In this document: positions 22,438-32,845 of the stretch, one piece after another
Layout: every line of letters starts with the position of its first letter
How positions within the stretch are numbered: the stretch's first letter is position 1
DNA from: Chrysophaeum taylorii
Lineage: Eukaryota; Sar; Pelagophyceae; Pelagomonadales; Pelagomonadaceae
DNA: 64,000 nt
Assembly: GCA_029834535.1 (NCBI GenBank)
Contig: JAQMWT010000456.1
Location: forward strand, 62,001 to 126,000
Direction of reading: 5' to 3'
Made by a program: the position numbers and the translations under genes
The notes under the pieces: generated by a model
What the model was told of the DNA's origin: nothing
What the model saw: only the letters and a program-made list of their open reading frames with translations
The model's database searches: none

Positions 22438-23083
22438 GACAGTGATCCTCCAAACCATCTACGGCGACCTCGCAGACTATTTCCACGACCCGCGGCGGCT
22501 CTTTCAGCGCGACATTCTCACGCCCCGTCGAAACGATGTTGTCGATGCTGACAACGCGCGCATGACCGCGGCCTTTTTTTCCCGGAGACGAGGCGTCGGA
22601 GTTCTTTTCGGCCGACTAGGTTGGGTCGGAAGACGACGCCGCGCTCTTTACAGTCGAGTTTTCGACTCCCTGACAACCAACGGCATGCTGACTTTGATCG
22701 CGAGCTTAATGTCTTCGCAACCTCGACCCCTCGCACGGCCACTGCAACGGTACCAGATACGTGATCGATCGTGTCGTTGTCACCGAGGCTCCTCCAACCT
22801 GTATCGCTTAAGGCCCACCTACGCCAAACGATCAACAAGAGCCAGGGCTCGACGCCCCGCGAGGTCGGCGTCCTCTTTCCCAAGCCCGTCTTCTGCCACG
22901 TCCAGCTCTACGTGGCTCTCTGTCGATCGGCATCCCCGAGGATATACTCATCTGGGTCGACGACTCCACCCTACCCCACACGTGCTGCGCAATACCGATA
23001 AGCCCCCTCCCGGCGTCTACACGCACACTATACTGGGACCACGTGAACTTACTGGGGTTTGAGATTGGGACTAGGTGAACTGA

Positions 23084-23124
23084 GTGACCAGGTGAACCGT
23101 TAGTTTGTTAGTTCACCTGGTCAC
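23084..23124. repeat. Terminal hairpin, 14-bp perfect inverted repeat
   Basis: GTGACCAGGTGAAC (23084-23097) pairs perfectly with GTTCACCTGGTCAC (23111-23124) around a 13-nt loop. It ends 6 bp from the right junction of the insertion, the usual place for a Helitron 3' hairpin. Confidence 0.85.
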
Positions 23125-26100
23125 AGTTAGTTCCAGCCATCCGCTCCATTTGCGCGCAGTACCAAAGACTTGCAAGAATATGCAGCAAGAGTTCGCCGCT
23201 ACGCCGACAAACGACATTTACTTCAGATGAACAATTTAGGATCATCACGAGCCGCGACAGACGCAGTTTATACCGTTACGCGTGTCCCGCTTCGCCGCTT
23301 CGCGTAGGACCGCACCGTTCTGATTACAGATCTCTGAATCTGAAAATGACTTCGGAGTTGCTGACAATGCCCCTTGATTCTGATTGGGCCGGCTTCTCCA
23401 GGACGACCTCGTTGAAACACTTGGCGTCCGTCGTACCACCAGACACGATGATCTTATTAGTTCTCGATCTGCACAACTCTGTGACCAAGGATTTTCACCT
23501 GAGCGGCGAAACTTTGCCGTCCGCGTTGAGTCCTGCAGACCGACCGTTTGATTATTATTTGCAAATTGATGAAACCGCCCTTCGTCACGTACAAGTTCCG
23601 CTGTCAAACACGCGCACACGTGTCGTAAGATGGGTGTCGACTGATGATCTTCAAGATCGCACCAAATGGAAACCTCCAGAGGTACCGTTGATTCCGCCTG
23701 CAACAGATGAGCCGGGGACGTCTCATGCTTCTTCTGCTGCCCCCCCCCGACAACCAAATTTGGACGTTCCGCCAGATCCTGAGCGAGACCGGGAACCGAA
23801 GATTAAGAGTGAGCCGAAGGTTCGTGTCAAAGGCGAGAGGATCAACAAAAGCCACCCGGAAGTGAAGCTAAAATATGAGAAAAAGTTTGATGTGCCATGG
23901 AAAGATGCGCCGCGCGATGCTGAGGGTGTACCGCTGCCGCAAACTCCTGAGCATGTCAAGGATAATGAAGTCATGAAAATTCGAATTCCTACGAAGGAAA
24001 AAGTTGATAAAGTTGCTCAGAACTTGGGAATTCCTGACAATCCGCACTTAGACGACGAGGCGAAACTGAAGCTTCGTCACTGTGCGCAATATTCTTGGGC
24101 CTTTTTCGACCCGATTATGAGACCTGTGGACTCGCCTCCGGTGTCTCTACGATTCAAAGACGCGAATCCGCGACCGATTAAGATGACGCCCTACCGATTG
24201 ACGCCTGCGAAGCTCGATTGTCTCCGCAAGCAGATCAGCGAGTGGTGCCGGGATGGAGTCATTCGTCCGGCCAACTCACCTTGGGGCTTTCCTGTGTTGA
24301 TGCTTCCGAAGAAAGGAGCTGAGATTGGAACGTCAAACGCGTTCCGTGCTGCAGTTGACTTACGTCAGCTCAACGATCAATTGGTCCATGACAGTTGGCC
24401 GAACATTCGACAAGATGATGCTTTAGCTTTTCTCGCCATGCGACGATGGCGGACATGCATTGATATTAGATGGGGATACCACAACCTTCGTCTGGATCCG
24501 ACAGCGCAGGACGCTGTCACGATGGTTAGCCCACTTGGCGCTCATAGTTTCTTGCGATTACCTCTAGGTGTGAAGACGGCCGGAGCTCTTTTCTGCAAGC
24601 AAATGGCGAGCGACCTTTCGAAATGGATGTATCGAGACTTGGTTGCGTTTGTTGACGATATTATGATGGGATCCGACGATCTTCATCGACATTTACAAGT
24701 CTTGATCGAAGTGATGTGTCATTTGGCACAGAGAGGGTACAGCGGTCGAACCGCGAAGTTCCGCCTTCTCAAGGATGATATAGAATTTCTGGGACACATT
24801 TCAACCCCAGAAGGCCTGAAGCCGAATCCGAAGACGCTGGAAGCACTGCAGAAGATGCCGATTCCAGGTACTTTACCGAATACTTCCCCGAAGACCCAGA
24901 TACGCTCTTTCATCGGCATGAGTAATTACTGCCGGCGATATGTGAAGGGCTACTCGAAGATCGTGGAACCGCTGAGACGATTATGCCTCGACGGTGTAAA
25001 GTTCGAATGGACGCCCGAGTGTCAGAAAGCTCGGGATACGATTATTGAAGCTTTGGTTGATTCCAGAGGAGTCTACCTCCCCGATTATGATCTGCCTTTT
25101 CAGATCCGATCCGATGCTTCCAAGGATGGACTTGGAGCATATTTTTTCCAGATTGTCGAAGTCAAGGACGATGCCGGAAGAGTGACTCGAGAAGAACGAG
25201 TGATTGAATATTGGAGCCGAGCTGTGCCGAGGAAGATGCGCAATTATGAGCCCCGTCGGTTAGAGCTGCTGGCAGTTATACTTTCCCTAGAGCACTTTCG
25301 AGCCTACATCGAAGGGCACCGGACTGTTTTGCAGACCGATCACCGAAATTTGACGTTTTTACGTAAGGCGACGCACTCGTCTGGGCAGCTTGCTCGTTGG
25401 GCGATGCGCCTTGCCAATTTTGACCCTGAACTTGGTTACGAGCTGGGAAAGTCACCGGGAATGAGTATCCCTGACTGCCTTTCCCGCAACCCGATAGATC
25501 ATGTCATCGAGACTGACGAGTCTGGAGAACCTTTGAACCACGCTTATTTGGTGTTCCAAGAGCTTCCCCGACCTGTTGATGACCGAGGAGTTCCCACCTC
25601 CGGCTGCCACTTCATAATGTCGTTTGTCACGACCGAAATGCCGGAAGACGAGGAAGAAGATCCTGAAAAGGATCCGATAAAATTGGCTACGTCTCACGCT
25701 ACGAGACAACGTCGGAAGAACCGTCCGCGCGATGAGCCGCAGATCTTCAAGGACGTAGCCGCTTACAAAGATTATATCGATAAGATACCCGATAATATGA
25801 CGCTCGCTGAGATCGCACGTGAGCAAGAATCTGATGCTACTTGCGAGGATATTCGCCACCGAATGGCCCAAGGTCAGACGCCGCGACGCTCCCGAGCGAA
25901 CGAACGATTCGAAGTTGTTAAAGGCGCTCTTTACCGCATTTCTGCTGATTTGCACCCGATGATTGTTGCACCTGCTACGTTGCGCAAGCGCATTATTCGA
26001 CTCTACCATGACACTCCGGTTAACGGTGGTCATATGGGACGTCACAGTACCGTACGGGCTATCTAAGAACGATTTTGGTGGCCCCACATGTCGAACGAAG

Positions 26101-27548
26101 TTGGAGTCTTCATTGCTGAATGTTTAGTTTGCCAGAAAGCTCGGACGCCGGAGCCGAAACGAGCTGGACTTCTGCAGCAGCCCGTCTACGATGGTGATGG
26201 TGCTGTTCTCTGCATGGATTTATTTGGACCCTTGCCCAGCGCGGGTCCCGAGACGTATCTTCTAGTATTTTTTGATCCGTTCTCGCATTTCTTGATTCTG
26301 GATGTTTTGAACGATAAGACTGCTGAGTCTGTCCTCGAGTCTTTAGTCATTAACATTCTCCTCAAGGGCTACTTGCCCCAGATGATTCGTACCGACTACG
26401 GTAAAGAGTTCGTGAACAAGTTGATGCGCGAGTTTTGCCATCTCTTTAACACCCGATACCAAACTACGATTCCTTATCATGCCCAGTCGAACCCGGCTGA
26501 GCGTGTTAACCGATTTATCAAGGCCTTCCTCCGTGCTTGCCTTCAGGGCCGGAACATCACGGATTGGCCCGACTTTGCTCATTATATTGCGTTTTGTTAT
26601 AACCGCAAGTTTATTCCAGGCACGCAGATTTCACCCTTTATGCTGCGCCTGAACCGTCAGCCGATGCTGCCTACTGACTACACGCTTATGGACTTTGATA
26701 CGCGATTGTTGCCGAAGACTCGCTCTGATGCCGTCGCCGAAACTCGTGAACGATTGAAGTATTATACGAAGATCGTCCGCGATGCTCGTGATAAAGCTTT
26801 GAAGAAACAACGACTGGCTTACAATGCCGATCATGTCGATGTTGAATACAAGGAAGGATCGCACGTTTTGCTCTATATTCCTTTCCTTCAGAACGAGCTT
26901 CGACCGGAATGGCGAGGACCGTTTATTATGAAGGAACGCCTTTCCCGGTCACCTATAGGATTGAGTCTCTCGACTCTCCGCCCGAAGAACGACGTGCTCA
27001 TGTTAGTCAGATCACGCCTGTGATGGTACCTTCGATCGTTGATCAAACCGTCCGCAAACCCGAAGAAACCTTCCGTGATGATTATCAGCACGGTAAGTTT
27101 GTTGTTTTCCGGATTCCTGACCGGAAGCGCTCTGATTGGCGCAAGAAGATTTATGTTGCTGAAGTTTACGAGCCTTACGATTATCAAAATGATCGTGTTG
27201 CTCTACATTTCTACTCCAATTTGGGTCCGAACGATGATGTCGCTTATTTCAAGCCGACCTCTCACCTTTCGCACCGCAAACTCAAGCCCGAGTTCAAGGA
27301 CGTTGAAGGTCGAAGTTTCACCGACAAGTCCAGAATTTCCTCCAACACAACTCCTTGTGTCACGGATTTCGCTCCGCACGAGATTGATGTGTTGATCCCT
27401 AAGTTTACTTTACGCAGTGGCCGAGTTCCTGAACCGGTCATCACCCGCGTTTACCAGAAGATTCGTTCACGGCATGCTCGTAAGGCGAAGCCGCGCTCCT
27501 CGCGCTAGCACCTCGCTGGGGCAGCTCGAATTCTTACCAGGGGAGTCC

Positions 27549-27861
27549 TGTGGCGGCAACTCCCGCCTCATGAGGCTTACCCCTCTTCTAGGGCCCCCCT
27601 TATCAGGGGCACCCTACTCCGTTCTGATGATGTCAGTTTTCTCTATGACATCATCCTCCCTGATTTCTGTGATTCAAGTGTTCTTAATCATAAAGCAACA
27701 CCCGATCCTCAAGTTGTGAGGACCAGGCACGGAAGTTGTTTGTGGTTGTGTGGCGGGAGAAAGGCCATCCTCGTCCAGTGACTCCATCAAGGGCACGGAC
27801 GCGAGCGGCGAGCCAGGATTCGAAGGCACGCCAGGTAGGCCTAAATTCTCCTTACGCCTCA
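27549..27861 (+). repeat. Gypsy LTR, 3' LTR of the truncated copy
   Basis: 313 bp, almost identical to 18861-19173. Followed by AAGCCTGCAG, the same host junction as in unit 2. Confidence 0.9.
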
Positions 27862-28300
27862 AAGCCTGCAGTCTCCCGCCAGGTTCTGTTGTGCAGCACC
27901 GCGGTCCGCTGAGCTTCTGCCTGGACGCGCCTATCAAGAATCTCGTTTCGAGCTCGGCCACAATCCTCCGCTCAGCTAGCTGCTGCTTGACGTAGTGCGC
28001 GCTCCTGCTTGGCGTAGTACGCCGCAAACACGCCCCGGGGCACGTGCGACGACACCCCTGTGTCCGCATGGTACCATCTCATTCCGCCTCTGTCCCGCTC
28101 TCGCGCGTCAAAGGTGCGCAGGCTCTCGTGCGCGGGCAGGCCAGCGACGCATTCGTCGCATAAGAAGTGCGTGTTCGAGCTCTCCACATCGACCGCGGCG
28201 TTGTCGTCGCTCAAGACGCGCGCGTCCTACGCGCCTCCTTTTCGGCGCAGCTTTGTCAGCCAGGATCTCGTAGCTCGTCATGAAGAATGTCGAGGCTTCG
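27862..28300 (-). pseudogene. Second RING-like gene on minus strand, unit 3, best-preserved stretch
   Basis: On the minus strand one frame (27972-28214) joins the segments that are split in units 1 and 2: SDDNAAVDVESSNTHFLCDE, CVAGLPAHESLRTFDARERD, RGGMRWYHADTGVSSHVPRG, then VFAAYYAKQERAL. The C-x2-C with a preceding histidine, followed by a helical AAYYAKQ segment, is like the second half of RING fingers in algal proteins. The difference between units is two bases in a CTCTCGCGCG run. It is still only part of a gene: the first half of the finger is not clear and the C-terminus is cut by the LTR. No start codon is supported. Confidence 0.4.
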
Positions 28301-28383
28301 AGTGCATCGCGGCGGGCCAATGGCCATGGCGAGACGCGTTCGCGCACAATATTGCACCCAGCGTGGCGGCGCCATGCAGTCAA

Positions 28384-30110
28384 GCTCCTTGGCGCATCAA
28401 GCCTTTATTTTGCTCGTCGAGCGCTCGCCGCGCCGTGCCGTTGTCACCTGCGAGCGCGTTCGCCAGGCAGGTACAGCGCGGGAAAACATCAGACGCCGCC
28501 GTGCGCTTGTGCTCACGATTCTGGCCCACATCCGGGCGCCTCCGCCCGCGTGCCTCTTGTCATCGTGATCAACGTCCACGAGAGCGCCGACTTTTTTTCT
28601 TCTCCAAGTTGCACGAGAACACTGTCGCTCATGGCCCTGCCGCAATGTGCAGTGGTTGGGTGTTCGGAGGATCGATCATCAGGGTCGTCGCAGTCAAGAA
28701 GTTTGCGCGAGAAAGAAGCCGCGCTGCCATCGTACGTCCCTTGGCGGCGAACGTCGCAGTCAGTGGTGCTCGCGGTCTGAAGTCGCCGCGCGCACGCGCG
28801 ACGACCTGGATGCAATCTTGCCACGGAGTTCTGTTCTGTGCCGTTTCTTCGGTCGACTCTCCCGCGGGGTTCCCAAGAGTAGGTGGCCTCCGGGCACTGT
28901 ACGTCGGTCGCTCGAGTCCCCAAAGAGCTGGGCCACTGGAAGACAGCCGACTGCCGCCGCCATTCTTCGACTCTCGGCCGACGGAAATGAAATTCGTATG
29001 TGCCAGTATAGCGGCGTCAGACCGGCCTGCTCTTGTGCCTAGCCACGTTTTAGTATCTTTTATCGTAGCGCGTGGTAGGTCACATCTAGCTACGAAGCTA
29101 AGTAGCCACGCGCTATCGTGTTGCGGTCTCTCGAGAGTGGGACGCAGAGGTAGTCGTCAAATTGCCCGCGGGACTCGCCTGCCAGTGTCTCATCTCATTG
29201 CCCGCGGGACTCGCCCGCCAGAGTCTCATCTCTGCGCAAGAGCGACTCGACGCACGCTCGGTGCAAGCGAGGTATCTCTGTGAGCACCGAGATCGCAGGC
29301 TTGATCTAGCAGTCGTCTTCATCAATCGCGGGCGCATCACGTTTTCTCCGACAATTGAGCTCTGGCACGTCGTGTGGAAGCATTGAAACAGCAACGGCGC
29401 AGGCCGCAGCAGGCTGCTGAGCGTGTGGAAGAAGGAGCCAGAGTACAAAGCAACGCCTGGACGGCGAAACCCCACGAGTCGCGACGTCGCCAAAATTGTT
29501 TAATCGAGCACCTGCGCATTCCGAAGCGGCCGCGCGCTTCGATGGACGAACCGAGTTTAAGCGGTCGCAGCCTCGACATAAAGCTGCCTCCACCGCCGAC
29601 GAGCAGACCGATCGATCAGGTCTTGAGCGCGTCTGTTCCAGAATTCCACCATCGAGCATCGTGCGCGGCGCTTGCGCTCGATCGTCCCGATCTCCGCGAT
29701 GATCGTTCGAATCGGGGGCGCGTGTCGAGGAGGTGCGCGGCCTCAAAGCCCGACTCTTCTCGTGGGCAAACGGTTCTCCATTGATCAAGGCGTCGCGGAC
29801 TAAACCCTCGAGCGCCTCGAGGGCGCGGAGTCACCAGCAACGAGCGCCTCGTGCCGATGTCGCGTCCAAATCGAAAGCTCTACGAATCCTAGGACAAATC
29901 TGGGCACAAGGACTCGGAACAGCGAACAACGACGTCCCGAAGCTCGTGGACCGACGCGTGGAACTTCTTGTGGCCAGGAACGCGCTTCGATGGACCGCTC
30001 GAGAAGGCATCGTCGTCGAGTGTCGGCCGCGCCCGCCGTCCAAAAGTTATATCTCTCAATAACACACCACGCGGCCTACCAACCAACACAACGTATTATT
30101 TCAAGACAGC
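28384..30110. other. Unit 3 right half, no supportable gene
   Basis: A diverged copy of 5801-7695. It lacks the 51-bp sequence (single CACATCTAGCTACG at 29081-29094) and carries a short local duplication, TTGCCCGCGGGACTCGCC, near 29163-29220. Frames open in the other units are broken here. Confidence 0.45.
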
Positions 30111-30169
30111 CCGGGTCGCGGCATTTCGTGAGTCAGAAACGCATGAGGGTCTAGTGTCTTGCACGTTCC

Positions 30170-30475
30170 ATGAGCACGGAGGTCGAGTGCGGGCAGCCCG
30201 GCTGCTGCGATGCGAACCCAGCCGAGGCCCCGATCGTCGGCGACATACGACGCGCGCTTGCAGCGCTCGACCCGACTCATGTCTCGGTTGTGGACGTCAG
30301 CGACGGTTGCGGTTCGAAGCTCCAGCTCGTGGTTGTCTCCGCCGCCTTTGAAGGAAAACCACTCCTCGCGCAACACCGCCTTGTTAACACTGCTCTCAAG
30401 GACCACCTCACCACCGTCCACGCCTTCACCCTCAAGACCTACACCCCTACCAAATGGGCCAAGGTCAATGTCTAG
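30170..30475 (+). CDS. BOLA2: BolA family protein (BOLA2-like)
   Basis: A 101-residue frame from ATG 30170 to TAG 30473-30475. It matches the BolA fold end to end: IRRALAALDPTHVSVVDVSD, then GCGSKLQLVVVSAAFEGKPL, the RHRLVN-type box LLAQHRLVNTAL with the invariant histidine, and HAFTLKTYTPTKWAK at the end. BolA2 proteins bind monothiol glutaredoxins through a bridging [2Fe-2S] cluster and act in cytosolic/nuclear iron regulation; the conserved cysteine here is in DGCGSK. No transit peptide is visible, which favours the cytosolic type. The N-terminal CGQPGCC is an unusual extra cysteine cluster. It lies directly next to the right edge of tandem unit 3. High confidence for family, moderate for the BOLA2 subtype. 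Confidence 0.9.
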   Translation: MSTEVECGQPGCCDANPAEAPIVGDIRRALAALDPTHVSVVDVSDGCGSKLQLVVVSAAFEGKPLLAQHRLVNTALKDHLTTVHAFTLKTYTPTKWAKVNV

Positions 30476-31457
30476 GCGCGCGCGCTTTCGGGTCTTGTTG
30501 TGATAGCAACCACGCCCTTTGTGCGGTTTTGTGATGCGCTTTCCGGATCAGCTTGGTGGGTGAAAATGTCGAGCTTCGGACTCGATACGGGCTCACTTTT
30601 GTGAGTGATGAAAGCTCGGGCGCCGTCTCATGAATCGAGCTGCCGTCTCGCGACATTCTTTGTGCGCGAAAAAGGCAGGTCGCTGACCATCTCGAACGTG
30701 GCACCTTGGCGACGCAGCGGATGCCTTGCGGAGCTCGTTATTATTATTAGAAAGTGCGTGCAGATTGATTTCCTTTCTGCCGCTGTGTACACCCTCACCA
30801 GAGGGATGATAAAACTCTCTCGGTATGTTAATAGGAATGATGATTGAGCAGCGCAGGTCAAGGGGGAAGTAATGTCATGTTCCGGTACATTTTACCGGAC
30901 ACACAGTCCGAGGTACCGGAACCAATCTACCATCCGAGTATTTTAGCTCGCGCCAAAACGACGTTCATGCTTTCGGCGCCACGCACTGGGTAGGCGTGCG
31001 GCGAATTCATTTTGGTGCTTTATCGCGCGGGCGCCATTGCGTTGATGAATGCGTCTCGCCGCTATCTCGAAAGGCCATCCATCTCGGAGAGGCGCCACTC
31101 GAAGCGGCGTGTGATTTTCCGGCGGCGATCTAATGGACGACGCGAAGCCAGTTTCCCCTGAGATTTTTGTCCGTGTGCAACCTTGTACTCCCAGGAGGCG
31201 ACGTTGCTGTCGCATATTTATTTGCAAGAGAGCACTACTGAAACAGCCTTCTGTGGCTCTATTCTTTCTTCGACTGCCCATGTCTTTCTGGACTTGATGC
31301 TGCAGAAGGTCCTAAAATATAATTGCGCCCAGTATTGCAGGTTGTTGGATTTCATCCTCAGGCCGTCAGAGGAGACGGAAGGTCTTGCGCGGTTGGTGCT
31401 CGCCGAGCTCGACAACGCGTCGAAGAAGGATCCGTTGAATGATGGGTGTTATAAAAA
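30476..31457. other. Intergenic, one hairpin and one weak frame
   Basis: About 1 kb downstream of the BOLA2-like gene. It contains a hairpin at 30879-30922. A + frame at ~31183-31485 reads VFLDLMLQKVLKYNCAQYCR and LARLVLAELDNAS, which looks protein-like, but it has no good start and no known domain; it may be an old exon or element fragment. I see nothing else. Confidence 0.4.
30879..30922. repeat. Nested inverted repeat (hairpin)
   Basis: GTTCCGGTAC (30879-30888) pairs with GTACCGGAAC (30913-30922). The 24-nt interior also contains CGGA/TCCG arms. Possibly a transcription terminator structure or the scar of a small element. Confidence 0.6.
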
Positions 31458-31778
31458 GGGTAAATGTCACATCACTGGTTCTTGAAGTCACATCATTCGC
31501 ACCAAGGGTACATCACTGGTTCTCTTAATTTTTCGGGTCACATCACTGACTCCTTACACACATCACTTGCCCTAATAATAAATAGGACACATCACTCGTC
31601 CTCTCGGGTCACATCACTCGTTCCAGACGGAGCTCCGGAGCGACACGAAAAACCGGTCACATCACTGTTTTTTTTTTAGAAACCAGTAATGTGACCCTGC
31701 TTGCCGAAGGCGGAACCAGTGATGTGACCCGAAGGTTGACCAGGATTTTTCACGGGTAATGGTCACGTCACGGGTTGT
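31458..31778. repeat. TCACATCAC foldback-like cluster 1
   Basis: About eight copies of TCACATCAC or a near match (often TCACATCACTSGTTC) read on + between 31466 and 31665. They are followed by the reverse complement, GTGATGTGACCC and GTAATGTGACCC, at 31681-31730, giving a foldback arrangement. The left end GGGTAAATGTCACATCA is the reverse complement of the right end of cluster 2 (40486-40505 plus the sequence past 45849). Spacing is irregular, so this is not a simple satellite. Confidence 0.75.
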
Positions 31779-32845
31779 TTCGAATACTTCTTGTATCTTG
31801 ATGCCCGCCGACGGGCCGCGGCGGTGCGCGCCTGTGTTACCAACACAATAATGGATGTTGCGAACGGCCGCCGGGCCTGGTGAGTTGCTCGTGCCAGCAG
31901 ATGTGTACTTCATTTTGTGGCACGTGGCGAGGCTCGACTGCTCTTCGGGGCAATTGCGCCGCGCCGTGACAATAGACGCGGAGCCTCGGCCTGCCCCGGT
32001 GCCCCGCGGCCCTCGCCGGGACTCTGCTCGGTCCATCGCCTGAACCAGAAAAGTAGGTTCCTACCCCATCTTCCATATACTCTAAGTTAGGGCCGGGGCA
32101 GTGCTGCGGGGCACTGCTGGTCACCCCCGGCGCTTTTCGTCGGTGAACTTCCGCGTGAAGGCCCTTCTTCGGCTCAATGGCTAATTTGGGCCTCCCCGGA
32201 GGCAAGCAAAGGGAATCGTGCGTGCGAGTGAATGGGAGCATACAAGTGCACTGAGGCAGATGATGGCAGACATGCGAGGTTTTAGGATTGCCACATGCTC
32301 CAGAGGATTCTGAAATGCAGTGGGAAGAGAACTGAAGAACTACTCCGCCTCAGCGTGTGAATCTGGTAGGTCGGAATTCAGGGAGCTGGTTAGTTCCCCT
32401 AGCCTAGGCACACGACAGAGGATACGTAGAACTGCACCTGGCTTTAACATGTAAAACTACGAGCCTACGGGGCGCGCTAATCATCTATGAAGATGATCGT
32501 AAGCACGATCATCCATAGGACGACTGCTAAGACGTGCACTCGAGGGGTTTTTAAAGGTCGACTGCAAAGAGGCGGGGGGTGCTTCTGGCTTGAAGGTCAT
32601 TCCAGAAGTTATTGACAAGGGAAGAAGAAGGGTTGTAGGGGAGAGATGTCTTCTCAACAGACAGCGATGGGGTGGACGTGCGCAAGAAAGTCGCACGCGC
32701 AAGAATAAGAAAGATCGTCGCATGTCGCATGAGCAAGAAAGAGGGCTGCATGCGCAAGAATAGCACGTCGCAGCTTGTCTGAGTGGAAACTACCATGAAC
32801 AGCGCCTTGGCAGGACACGGGCGGGTGCAGCATGGTTCTGAAGAG
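31779..32845. other. Intergenic, no supportable gene
   Basis: About 1.1 kb between the TCACATCAC cluster and the MULE remnant. Small GC hairpins occur, for example GCAGTGC/GCACTGC at 32098-32117, but I see no open frame with a domain and no clear element ends. Confidence 0.4.

Larger units (their letters stand above)
22316..23130 (+). mobile_element. Helitron-like insertion with PIF1-type helicase fragment
   Basis: 815 bp that interrupt the second Gypsy copy between two T residues (TTGGT|TTCCAGCC in the uninterrupted copy). Read on +, it contains C-terminal PIF1/Helitron helicase signatures in order: RDILTPR (like the RAILTPRN box), DSLTTNGM, HGHCNGTRYVIDRVV (like GLCNGTRL), then TINKSQGSTPREVGV and QLYVALCR (motif VI, like QLYVALSR). 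They lie in more than one frame, so this is a decayed fragment; the Rep domain and N-terminal helicase are missing. The 3' end carries a perfect 14-bp hairpin (23084-23124), as Helitron ends do. T-T insertion is known for Helitron2/Helentron types, while a canonical CTRR end is not evident. Confidence 0.7.
21771..27861 (+). mobile_element. Ty3/Gypsy element, second copy, 5' half lost, broken
   Basis: Nearly identical to the 3' part of the element at 9008-19173, at the same host site, with one LTR (27549-27861). The 5' LTR, gag-like and protease-like regions are absent. RT, RNase H (~24.1-25.5 kb) and integrase (~26.0-26.6 kb) are recognisable. A Helitron-like segment of 815 bp is inserted at 22316-23130. 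The element is broken, with a large 5' loss and a few smaller breaks. Since it shares the exact host junction with the first copy, it most likely arose by duplication of the occupied unit, not by a second insertion. Confidence 0.88.
21574..30110 (+). repeat. Tandem unit 3, with RING gene replaced by a truncated Gypsy element
   Basis: Unit 3 starts at 21574 and keeps the RING leader up to the start codon (~21770). It then switches directly to Gypsy internal sequence that corresponds to ~13.88 kb of the full copy. After the 3' LTR (27549-27861) it resumes at AAGCCTGCAG and runs to about 30110, where similarity to the other units fades just before the BOLA2-like gene. The right part shows more small differences from units 1 and 2 than they show from each other. 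Confidence 0.8.

Noticed and set aside
22442-23062. 206-codon + frame in the Helitron-like insertion as an intact gene
   Set aside because: The helicase motifs lie in more than one frame, so this is a decayed fragment and not an intact coding sequence.
31183-31485. 100-codon + frame with protein-like stretches
   Set aside because: No proper start, no domain, and it runs into the TCACATCAC cluster. Mentioned as a weak frame only.
31458-31778. CRISPR-like array of short repeats
   Set aside because: The TCACATCAC motifs have irregular spacing and occur in both orientations, and the DNA is eukaryotic. A foldback or MITE-type structure fits better.
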